A DNA stretch of 8,045 nt. Source: Candidatus Saccharimonadia bacterium (GTDB lineage Bacteria; Patescibacteriota; Saccharimonadia; Saccharimonadales; Saccharimonadaceae). Shown piece by piece: positions 1-5,724 of the stretch. Location: the NCBI GenBank assembly GCA_023262335.1, contig JALRBE010000030.1, positions 1-8,045 of the forward strand, written 5' to 3'. The notes under the pieces were generated by a model. It did not search any database. It was not told the origin of the DNA and saw only the letters and a program-made list of their open reading frames with translations. How positions within the stretch are numbered: the stretch's first letter is position 1; every line of letters begins with the position of its first letter. The position numbers and the translations under genes were made by a program.

Positions 1-483
1 GAATTCACGAATCGCCTCGACGAAGCTCAGGCCTTCGTAGTCGCCGACCGTACCGCCGATTTCCACGATATGCACGTCCGAACCGTCGGCCGCGAGCGCG
101 ATGGCATCCTGGATGGCACCGGTCAGATGCGGCACGAGTTGCACCGTTTTGCCCCCGAACTTGCCGGCGCGCTCGTCGGCGATCAGCTGGCTAAGCAGCC
201 TGCCGCTGAGCGTCGCGTTCTTCTGCGTCAGCTCCAAATCCAAAAAGCGCTCGTAGTGGCCAAGGTCAAGGTCGGTTTCGGCGCCGTCGATCGTCACGAA
301 GCATTCGCCATGTTCCGCAGGATTCAAAAGGCCCGCATCCACGTTGAGATACGGGTCACACTTTTGAATCGAGACGTTCACGCCCTTGGCCTGCAATACC
401 GCGCCGATGCTCGCCGCCGTAATGCCCTTGCCTACCCCTGACAGAACCCCTCCTGTCACGAAAATGAATTTTTGTTTGCTCAT
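1..483 (-). CDS. pyrG: CTP synthase, N-terminal part (runs off the left edge)
   Basis: CTP synthase makes CTP from UTP, ATP and glutamine in the cytoplasm. The window holds the first 161 codons, all within the N-terminal ATP-dependent synthetase domain; the glutaminase domain lies beyond base 1. Visible family marks are the P-loop region FVTGGVLSGVGKG (residues 8-20), the block DGAETDLDLGHYERF (66-80) with Mg-binding Asp71, and EIGGTVGD (141-148) with Glu141, equivalent to E. coli Asp72 and Glu140. The common VSSLGKG is LSGVGKG here, a variant I associate with CPR sequences. The start is ATG at 483, with a GGAGG Shine-Dalgarno at 498-494 and 10-base spacing. An in-frame GTG directly before it (486) is an equally well-spaced alternative. 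The gene follows orf619 on the same strand but is separated from it by a terminator, and it has its own candidate promoter. Confidence 0.97.
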   Translation of the reverse strand, partial: MSKQKFIFVTGGVLSGVGKGITAASIGAVLQAKGVNVSIQKCDPYLNVDAGLLNPAEHGECFVTIDGAETDLDLGHYERFLDLELTQKNATLSGRLLSQLIADERAGKFGGKTVQLVPHLTGAIQDAIALAADGSDVHIVEIGGTVGDYEGLSFVEAIREF

Positions 484-502
484 CACGCATTATCCTCCAA
501 AT

Positions 503-518
503 GCACGATGGGGCGTGC
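503..518 (-). other. Small hairpin in the pyrG leader
   Basis: GCACG (503-507) and CGTGC (514-518) form a perfect 5-bp stem with a 6-base loop, ending 4 bases before the GGAGG ribosome binding site of pyrG. A 10-base palindrome (534-543) sits near the predicted 5' end of the same leader. The hairpin could affect ribosome access, but nothing here matches the known Bacillus-type pyrG attenuator. Confidence 0.35.
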
Positions 519-547
519 CACAGGTTTCGTCTCTCCCATGGGATTTC

Positions 548-576
548 ATTGTAACAACAAAAACCCGCCCATACTA
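548..576 (-). promoter_or_regulatory. Candidate extended -10 promoter for pyrG
   Basis: On the minus strand TACAAT (553-548) is preceded by TGT (556-554), giving an extended -10 element. The hexamer 17 bases upstream, TAGTAT (576-571), is a poor -35. Transcription would start near 541, giving a leader of about 58 bases before pyrG. The promoter overlaps the T-tract of the orf619 terminator, so termination and initiation would occur within the same 50 bases. Confidence 0.45.
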
Positions 577-596
577 CATGTGGCGGGTCTTGTTGT
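554..596 (-). terminator. Rho-independent terminator of orf619
   Basis: On the minus strand ACCCGCC (588-582) pairs with GGCGGGT (569-563) around a 12-base loop, and the 3' side runs straight into TTTTTGTTGTT (563-553). An outer A/T-rich arm (554-560 with 590-596) extends the stem. It lies 11 bases past the TAG stop of orf619 and has the standard GC stem plus U-tract form. Confidence 0.9.
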
Positions 597-606
597 CTAT
601 TTGACG

Positions 607-2466
607 CTACTTGGCAGCGGCTTTGATAAGGATGTCGATGGCACCTTGAGGAAGATCGCCAGCGCCAGGTATGCCTGGCATGCCGTCAAGCATGCGGTAG
701 GCGTAGCCGTTCTGGTAGAGTTCGTTCGCGGCCCGCGCCAATACGTCGCTGCGCTGCGACGGGTCGACGTTCATGTTGTTCAGGATGTCGAAGAATCCTT
801 GGCCGTAGTGCACGGTGAACGTATCGGGGGCGTAGTCGTTGGCTGACGCGGGGACGTCGGCGCCGGCAGGCACGTTAGCAGGATTCGGTTGCGCGTCCGG
901 GGTTGCGCCGGGAGCCGTGTCGGGACTCACTGACGGGGCTTCGTTCGGTTCAGGGGCCGGAGGATCGGTCGCCTCGACGTTGATGTCGGTACCGAAACCA
1001 AGGCGGAAGTGTTCGCGGTCGAGCACGCCGTGCGCGGTCATCCATACGGCGCCGCCAGCTGCCAGGCTAACCGCCGACCTGCCCAAACGGCGTAGCTGCT
1101 CTCGCGTAATCTGCTTGTCGAGCAACGCTTCGTTGGCTTCCATGCGCTTGTCAAAAAGGTCGTTCAGAGCGTCGTTGGTATAGTTCGCCTGCAAAGCTTC
1201 GGAATATTCGTCAGCGTAAAAATCATCGTAATGCGACGCTACGTCCGCAAAACCGCGCTTTCGGTCCTGGCGGGTTTCGTAGCGCTTGGTTTCTTGGCGC
1301 GTATAGAGCAGCGCCGCAGTCGTGGCGCCGGCAAGCGCGCCGCCCGTCAGCAGCCCGACACCGGTCGTCAGGGCCATGCTGCCAGCAATGGCGAGCTTCG
1401 GGTGCTTGAGCATCTTTTTGCCGATCCAGTGGATGATTTTTTTGAACCGGTTGCGGCCGTCTTTTTCGAGCTTGGCGTCTTCGATGGCGCGCCCCGCGGC
1501 GAACGTATAGCGGTTCAATGCCTCAAGACGTTGAGCGGGCGTCGTGTTCGGGTCCTGCAAGAAGGCTTCGTTCTCAAGCAGGAACTGCTGGAACTGCGCG
1601 TCGCGGTAGTCTTGTTTCAGGTCGTCGCCTTCGCTCGTGAACCGCGAGCGGTCAAAAACCGTACGCTGATCGCGCTTGGCATAATACAGTCCGAGTTCGT
1701 CCGTCGCGGCCGCCAAGGCGTCGGGCGCAGGCTGCGCGGCTGGCGCTGGCTGGCCGGCTGGCATGTTGCCAACGAGCGTCCGGATGATCGGCGTCGCATG
1801 GCGATAGTATTCATGGCCGTCCGCGAACGCGAACGTCGATTCCTTCACCTGGCGCGCCAAAGCGTCGACGTCATGGTTGAAAGATCCCGGCGCGACAGTC
1901 GAATCAAGGTCGTAGGTCGCGCGGTTTTCCTTGGCTTTGTCATAGAGCATCATCGCGAGCGACTGCGGTATGAGGTCGTGTTCGTCGTCTTCATGGCGTC
2001 GTGCGTAGGCGTCGATCATGCTGAGCGTCGCGGCTTTTTCGTCGTCCGAAACAGGTACGGCCAAGTTGCCGCTTTCTATCATGGTACGCAGGGCATCTAG
2101 TTTACCAAGCGGTTCGTCGCCGTCGCTCAGATCGACGCCAAGCATCGCGGCGCGTTCGTAGTGCCGGACAGCCTCGCTGCGCGCCAAGGCGACAATTGCC
2201 TCTTCGTACGGCATGTAGGCGCTACGGCCGCGGGCATCGTAATCCCGTGCTATGGCATCGAGCACGCTGCCTATGCCCTTGTCGGACGCAGGACTGTCAG
2301 CGAAATGCTGCCGCAAGTCCTCAGGAGACATCTCCGTGAAGGCCGGCATCTCGATGGTGACGGTTTCGCCGGTACTGCCCGACTGTGCCTCGAAAGCTTC
2401 GGTGGCACGTTCGTCGGCCGGTGACGGCGCGGTGAATGATCGTTCTTGACGCATTGTCATAGTCAT
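607..2466 (-). CDS. Unrecognised 619-aa membrane protein with Pro-rich linker and possible LysM-like C-terminus
   Basis: I do not recognise a named family. The start is ATG at 2466 (MTMTMRQ), because GAGG at 2477-2474 lies 7 bases upstream. A longer in-frame reading from 2517 would begin inside the promoter. Residues 1-340 are hydrophilic, acidic and mostly helical-looking, with an Ala/Pro/Gln-rich stretch near 236-250. Residues about 357-388 form a Gly/Ala-rich hydrophobic segment, long enough for a membrane hairpin or one long helix. A charged stretch (389-460) is followed by a second hydrophobic segment (about 464-481). Residues 499-543 are a Pro/Ala/Asp-rich linker, and 548-619 form a small folded-looking domain opening with FTVHYGQGFFDIL. 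That opening recalls the start of a LysM repeat, but the similarity is weak. The layout suggests a membrane-anchored protein with an exposed C-terminal domain. It is a single-gene unit with its own promoter and terminator between zwf and pyrG. Confidence 0.85.
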   Translation of the reverse strand: MTMTMRQERSFTAPSPADERATEAFEAQSGSTGETVTIEMPAFTEMSPEDLRQHFADSPASDKGIGSVLDAIARDYDARGRSAYMPYEEAIVALARSEAVRHYERAAMLGVDLSDGDEPLGKLDALRTMIESGNLAVPVSDDEKAATLSMIDAYARRHEDDEHDLIPQSLAMMLYDKAKENRATYDLDSTVAPGSFNHDVDALARQVKESTFAFADGHEYYRHATPIIRTLVGNMPAGQPAPAAQPAPDALAAATDELGLYYAKRDQRTVFDRSRFTSEGDDLKQDYRDAQFQQFLLENEAFLQDPNTTPAQRLEALNRYTFAAGRAIEDAKLEKDGRNRFKKIIHWIGKKMLKHPKLAIAGSMALTTGVGLLTGGALAGATTAALLYTRQETKRYETRQDRKRGFADVASHYDDFYADEYSEALQANYTNDALNDLFDKRMEANEALLDKQITREQLRRLGRSAVSLAAGGAVWMTAHGVLDREHFRLGFGTDINVEATDPPAPEPNEAPSVSPDTAPGATPDAQPNPANVPAGADVPASANDYAPDTFTVHYGQGFFDILNNMNVDPSQRSDVLARAANELYQNGYAYRMLDGMPGIPGAGDLPQGAIDILIKAAAK

Positions 2467-2496
2467 ATAGTTACCTCGAACAACGTTCTTAGTATC

Positions 2497-2525
2497 ATAA
2501 TACCAAATTATTGACAAAATGTCAA
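2497..2525 (-). promoter_or_regulatory. Strong sigma-70-type promoter of orf619
   Basis: On the minus strand there is a perfect TTGACA -35 (2525-2520), a 17-base spacer and TATTAT as -10 (2502-2497), preceded by TGG to make an extended -10. Transcription should begin near 2490, leaving about 24 bases of leader with the GAGG ribosome binding site. This position also fixes the orf619 start at 2466. The sequence is 22/29 identical to the orf138 promoter at 3859-3887. Confidence 0.88.
2511..2525. repeat. Perfect inverted repeat covering the orf619 -35 box
   Basis: TTGACA (2511-2516) and TGTCAA (2520-2525) are perfect 6-base arms around AAA. One arm is the -35 hexamer of the orf619 promoter, so the site could be an operator. 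It also lies 17 bases past the zwf stop and could form a weak A/T-rich hairpin there. The -35 sequence itself supplies half of the symmetry, so chance is possible. Confidence 0.4.
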
Positions 2526-2540
2526 GTGGTTATGAAAAAA

Positions 2541-3821
2541 TCAAACCTGACCTAGCACGTCGCGAGCATCGCTGCCAACAGGGTACGTAGCAATAGCCGG
2601 GTCGTCACGCCATGCCTCTTGCAGCGGCGCTAAAATCTCCCAGGCGCGAAGCACTTCGCCGCTGGTAGCAAACAGTCCTTTGTGCCCGTCGATAGCGTCC
2701 ACGAGCACTTGTTCGTACGCGTCGGGCAGCCGCGTGCCGACCGGGTACATGTAGCTGAGTTTCTGGTGCTCCACTTCCCTGTCGTAGCCGGGCTTTTTCG
2801 TCACCAGGTCGATCGCGATGCCTTCGTCGGGCTGGATCTTGAAAATCAGGTAATTGCTCTGCGCGTCGTTGGTTTTCTTGAAGTGGACCCTGACCTCGGT
2901 TTTTTTACGGCTCAGCGCCTTGCCGGTCGTCAGGAACAGCGGCACGCCGTGCCACTGCGGGTCGGAGGATCGGAGTTCCAGCGAGACGAAGGTTTCGACG
3001 GTACTCTCCGGATTGCCGACTTCTTCCCGGTACGCGTCGTACTGCGCCCGAACGCTCCGCACGGGATCGGACGGCAAAATGGCGTCGAGCGCGGCCTTGC
3101 GGCGGTCCGGCAGGCTGTCCCAGTTCAAATCGTCGTGCAGCGGCAACAGCGTCAGCGCGAGCAGCTGCAGCAAATGCCCCTGCACCAAGTCACGCAAGGC
3201 GCCAGTCTGCTCGTAGAACGCCGCGCGGCCTTCTATGGTCAGCGACTCGAGCGCGACGACCTCTATCTTTTCGATGTACTGGTTGTTCCAGAGGTACGAG
3301 AAAATCGCGTTGCGCGCCCGGAACGTCACGATGTTCTGCGCCATTTCTTTGGCCAGATAATGGTCGATCCGGTAAATCTGCGCCTCGGTGAAGTACGTCG
3401 CCGTGCGGCCGATCATCTCCTGGGCGCTGGCACGGTCCCTGCCGAACGGCTTTTCGAGAAGCAACTTGTTGCCCGGCGCGTTCAGCCCTGCCTTGCCAAG
3501 GTTTTCGACGATACCGCTCGCCGACTCCGGCGGAACCGACAGGTAAAACAGCACTTGTTCGCCGTCCTGGGGGTTAATGTGATCGCGCAGCCGCGCGTAA
3601 TCGTCGGCACGGTCGAGGTCCATCTGGAACAACGTCGTCGTCCCGTTCAGCTGCCCGTGGTGGTCGCCGAGCACCGCGAATTTGTCGACCGGGCGGCGCG
3701 ACACGCCGATGATCGAAAGATCGCCGGTCTCGTTCGCCTCGATGACGTTCGCAAGCGCCGGCAAGAGCTTGCGGCGGGCCAGATCGCCCGTAATACCGAA
3801 TATTACAAGAGTCGTTTTCAT
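2541..3821 (-). CDS. zwf: Glucose-6-phosphate 1-dehydrogenase
   Basis: This enzyme oxidises glucose 6-phosphate to 6-phosphogluconolactone with NADP+, the entry step of the oxidative pentose phosphate pathway. The N-terminal dinucleotide fold opens with FGITGDLARRKLLPAL (8-23). EKPFG is at 123-127, the substrate-binding signature RIDHYLAKE at 151-159, and TGALRDLVQGHLLQLL at 206-221 with the catalytic-type His216. The C-terminal blocks WHGVPLFLTTGK (290-301) and DAYEQVL (367-373) also fit. At 426 residues it is shorter than the usual roughly 480-500. I chose ATG at 3821 because homologues begin at this point. A start at 3851 would add ten residues, and neither start has a Shine-Dalgarno. An extended -10 box placed 7 bases before 3821 suggests a leaderless mRNA. 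The gene is divergent from orf138; no gnd or pgl neighbour is visible. Confidence 0.96.
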   Translation of the reverse strand: MKTTLVIFGITGDLARRKLLPALANVIEANETGDLSIIGVSRRPVDKFAVLGDHHGQLNGTTTLFQMDLDRADDYARLRDHINPQDGEQVLFYLSVPPESASGIVENLGKAGLNAPGNKLLLEKPFGRDRASAQEMIGRTATYFTEAQIYRIDHYLAKEMAQNIVTFRARNAIFSYLWNNQYIEKIEVVALESLTIEGRAAFYEQTGALRDLVQGHLLQLLALTLLPLHDDLNWDSLPDRRKAALDAILPSDPVRSVRAQYDAYREEVGNPESTVETFVSLELRSSDPQWHGVPLFLTTGKALSRKKTEVRVHFKKTNDAQSNYLIFKIQPDEGIAIDLVTKKPGYDREVEHQKLSYMYPVGTRLPDAYEQVLVDAIDGHKGLFATSGEVLRAWEILAPLQEAWRDDPAIATYPVGSDARDVLGQV

Positions 3822-3827
3822 GTCTTT

Positions 3828-3836
3828 AGTATAGCA
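3828..3836 (-). promoter_or_regulatory. Extended -10 promoter placing the zwf transcript start at its ATG
   Basis: On the minus strand TGC (3836-3834) precedes TATACT (3833-3828). The expected transcription start, about 7 bases downstream, falls at the A of the zwf ATG (3821) or one base before it. No good -35 is seen 16-18 bases upstream, which is tolerated in extended -10 promoters. Confidence 0.5.
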
Positions 3837-3858
3837 GTCGATACCTTTCATGCTTTTA

Positions 3859-3887
3859 TTGACATTTTTATTAAAATTTGTTATAAT
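3859..3887 (+). promoter_or_regulatory. Perfect-consensus sigma-70 promoter of orf138
   Basis: TTGACA (3859-3864), a spacer of exactly 17 bases and TATAAT (3882-3887), with TGT just before the -10. Every consensus position is met. Transcription should start near 3894, giving a leader of about 37 bases before ATG 3932. It lies in a very A/T-rich stretch between the divergent zwf and orf138 genes. This is the strongest-looking promoter in the window. Confidence 0.92.
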
Positions 3888-3931
3888 ATAATTATCACTT
3901 TACCGGTGTGACCTTTGACGAAAGGCTCCCT

Positions 3932-4348
3932 ATGAGCAACGAGAACCTCGGCACCGTGCTCGGCAAGACGCTCGTGGCGCATCTCACCCATGCGCGCCCG
4001 CAGCGGCCGAACCTGCTGCCGTACTTCACCGAGCAGCGTTTGCAGCCGGTGGCGTTCACGGCCGTCACGAACACCCGTTCGACGTACGGCGTCCACCTGG
4101 GCGCCTACGGCATGCCGGAGCTGTACGAGCCGACCGACCCGGAGTTCAGCGGCAGCTACTGGATTCGTCCGGGCTCCGCCATGCTGAACGGCGTACTGCT
4201 CGGCGCGCCGGGCTTCGTCGGCATCGACGACGTCACAAGCTGCTTGATCGTCGTCGGCATCGCGAACCGCGGAACCAGGGAGGAGCGCAGGGTCCCCATC
4301 CGGCGCTCCAGCTCCGTTCGCGGCGTTTCGTTCAAATTTGGCGCCTAG
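3932..4348 (+). CDS. Unrecognised 138-aa protein, single-gene transcription unit
   Basis: I do not recognise the family. It is the only plus-strand gene here. The start is ATG at 3932, preceded by AAAGG (3921-3925) with 6-base spacing. A GTG eight codons upstream (3908) has no ribosome binding site and lies very near the transcript start. The protein has no signal peptide or membrane segment. Residues 1-105 look like a compact soluble fold with many Gly, Tyr and Pro (for example TYGVHLGAYGMPELYEP, 48-64). The last 30 residues are Arg/Ser-rich and basic (GTREERRVPIRRSSSVRG), perhaps a nucleic-acid-binding tail. By my count about 90% of codons end in G or C and all seven Glu codons are GAG, against roughly 70% G/C endings in the first 40 codons of nrdB. 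The promoter is perfect consensus and a terminator follows at once, so high expression is likely. Confidence 0.75.
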   Translation: MSNENLGTVLGKTLVAHLTHARPQRPNLLPYFTEQRLQPVAFTAVTNTRSTYGVHLGAYGMPELYEPTDPEFSGSYWIRPGSAMLNGVLLGAPGFVGIDDVTSCLIVVGIANRGTREERRVPIRRSSSVRGVSFKFGA

Positions 4349-4355
4349 GCACCTC

Positions 4356-4427
4356 GCCCCTCCAAGCTTTTCTGTCCCCGCCCCGCGGATACGACACGAA
4401 AAGCTTGCGAGGGGCTTTTCGTTTGTT
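4356..4427 (+). terminator. Terminator of orf138 with two mutually exclusive hairpins
   Basis: GCCCCT (4356-4361) plus AAGCTTTTC (4364-4372) pair with GAAAAGCTT (4398-4406) plus AGGGGC (4410-4415), followed by TTTTCGTTTGTT (4416-4427). The middle arm can instead pair downstream: CGAAAAGC (4397-4404) with GCTTTTCG (4414-4421), followed by TTTGTT. The two folds exclude each other. It sits between convergent orf138 and zupT; the U-tract favours the plus strand. Confidence 0.8.
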
Positions 4428-5214
4428 ACTGCAGCAGCGCGATACTGAACGCGATGACCGCCATGCCGGCAATGAATCCGTAGGTGGTCTGGCGCTGGTT
4501 CGTCTCGAACCGTTTGGCGGCCGGCAGCAGCTCGTCCACGCAAATGAACACCATCATGCCCGCCACGATACCGAACACCCAGCCGAGCGTCGCGCCGCTT
4601 AAGACGTCGCGTAGCAACAAGAACCCGATAATGGCACCGATAGGCTCGGCAACTCCGGTCAGCGCCGTGATGCCGATCGTCTTGGCGCGGTTCTTGGTGG
4701 CCGCGTAAATGGGCGCGCCCACGGCGATGCCTTCCGGAATGTTATGGATAGCCAGCGCCACCGCGATCGCGACGCCCGCCGCCGCGTCCTGGTAGGCGCT
4801 CATGAACACCAAAAAGCCTTCCGGGAAATTATGCAGGCACAGCGCCACGCCGATCAGCACGCCGCTATGCATAAGCTTGCGTTTCACCAGGTTGCGCTTC
4901 AGGGGCTTGCCTTCTTGGTCGTTCGGGTTGATATCGCTCGGAATCAACCGGTCGATAAGTGCCACAACGCCGATGCCCACGAAAAACGATGCCGCCATGA
5001 GCGCGTACGCCCCCGTGGCATCATGCAGCTCACTGAAAGCGTCGAAGCTCTTACCAAGAATGTCGGTGAACGACACGTACAGCATGGCGCCCGCCGCGAA
5101 CCCGAGCGCGACCGCCAGCACGGCCGGGTGCAGCATCTTGCGGTGCGTGGCGATCACGCCGCCGACCACGGTGGCAATGCCTGCAAGGAACGTCAGAAGC
5201 AGCGCGAACAGCAT
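4426..5214 (-). CDS. zupT: ZIP-family divalent metal transporter (ZupT-like)
   Basis: This is an inner-membrane importer of Zn2+ and, in E. coli ZupT, other divalent metals such as Fe2+ and Mn2+. The 262 residues match ZupT closely in length and order. An N-terminal helix (2-23) is followed by LGFAAGAMLYVS (37-48) in the second. A hydrophilic loop (about 93-115) then leads to the paired metal-site helices with HNFPEG (128-133) and HNIPEG (157-162), Glu190 in TGVAEPIG, and VDELLPAAKR in the penultimate segment. The His-, Glu- and Asn-bearing signatures are intact, so it should be functional. ATG 5214 has AAGGG (5225-5221) 6 bases upstream. Only 3 bases separate it from the stop of the YecM-like gene, so it is the last gene of that cluster and probably co-translated. 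Its end faces orf138. Confidence 0.95.
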   Translation of the reverse strand: MLFALLLTFLAGIATVVGGVIATHRKMLHPAVLAVALGFAAGAMLYVSFTDILGKSFDAFSELHDATGAYALMAASFFVGIGVVALIDRLIPSDINPNDQEGKPLKRNLVKRKLMHSGVLIGVALCLHNFPEGFLVFMSAYQDAAAGVAIAVALAIHNIPEGIAVGAPIYAATKNRAKTIGITALTGVAEPIGAIIGFLLLRDVLSGATLGWVFGIVAGMMVFICVDELLPAAKRFETNQRQTTYGFIAGMAVIAFSIALLQ

Positions 5215-5217
5215 AAC

Positions 5218-5724
5218 CTACCCTTCCTCGAACGTCCTTTCGATGTCGAGCACCGCGCCCATGTGCCGGTCGTGGAACTTGACCGCCACGCCGTCGCCCT
5301 TCAGCTCGACATACGGGTTGGCTTTGTTTGAAAGCCCCTTCGTATCAAAAGCGACGCCCTGGTGGGCCGCCGCAAACGAGCGCACGTCGGTAGCCGTTAC
5401 AAAAAACACGCTGTCGATGCCATCGATGTTCGCGCGGGTCGGCTTTGGTTGCAACAGTTCGATGTACGGCACGCGCCAAGTACCTGCTCGAAGCGCGGGT
5501 TTCGATTCAAGAATCGCGATCAAGCGCCCGCCGTGCTCGATTTCGCTCAGTAATTCCGCGGAGCGAAGCAGTGCCGCTTTTACTTCGTCGTAGCGTTCGT
5601 TGGTGTCGCATTCATAATTCAACATGTCGCATTGCACGACCTCATCCATCGCAATGCCGTTTTTGTCTGCCAGCGTTTCCACGCGAGTGATAAACGCGCC
5701 GTAATCACCAAGCAGCTCACTCAT
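5218..5724 (-). CDS. YecM-like protein, VOC-superfamily fold
   Basis: The 168 residues resemble E. coli YecM, a protein of unknown function with a glyoxalase/VOC-like fold and a suspected metal site. The shared features I can recall are a helix followed by AELLSE and a strand with GGRLIA (56-70), WRVPYIELLQPKP (83-95) against YecM's WQFSIVELPWP, a DSVFFV strand (104-109), and the C-terminal NPYVELKGDGVAVKFHD (136-152) against NPTLAVTDGKTTIKFHP. The His of YecM's ISLRC strand appears to be replaced near 31-38, so metal binding may differ. ATG 5724 overlaps the end of the CYTH gene by 8 bases, with GGGG a few bases upstream; a GTG at 5736 would add four residues. The overlap implies translational coupling. 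Family assignment is from memory of the YecM sequence and is moderately sure. Confidence 0.65.
   Translation of the reverse strand: MSELLGDYGAFITRVETLADKNGIAMDEVVQCDMLNYECDTNERYDEVKAALLRSAELLSEIEHGGRLIAILESKPALRAGTWRVPYIELLQPKPTRANIDGIDSVFFVTATDVRSFAAAHQGVAFDTKGLSNKANPYVELKGDGVAVKFHDRHMGAVLDIERTFEEG

Noticed and set aside
1..6. EcoRI site at the very first base, suggesting a clone boundary
   Set aside because: The same hexamer occurs elsewhere in the window (for example 7446-7451), and pyrG continues normally up to base 1, so it shows nothing about origin.
506..542. Bacillus-type pyrG attenuation by reiterative transcription
   Set aside because: The predicted transcript start is not GGGC and no terminator/antiterminator pair is present between start and RBS.
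2477..2488. CGAACAACGTTC in the orf619 leader as a Gram-positive-type SOS (LexA) box
   Set aside because: The half-sites GAAC and GTTC are 3 bases apart rather than the required 4, and the leader position alone is not enough.
2682..3911. Long open frame on the plus strand opposite zwf (409 codons)
   Set aside because: It mirrors the codon pattern of zwf, has no RBS and gives an Arg/Val/Gln-rich product typical of antisense frames in GC-rich DNA. The same holds for the plus-strand frames at 6352-7419 and 1231-2100.
3881..4543. Minus-strand frame opposite orf138 (220 codons)
   Set aside because: Low-complexity Arg/Ala-rich translation, overlap with the end of zupT, and the consensus promoter and terminator both support the plus-strand reading.
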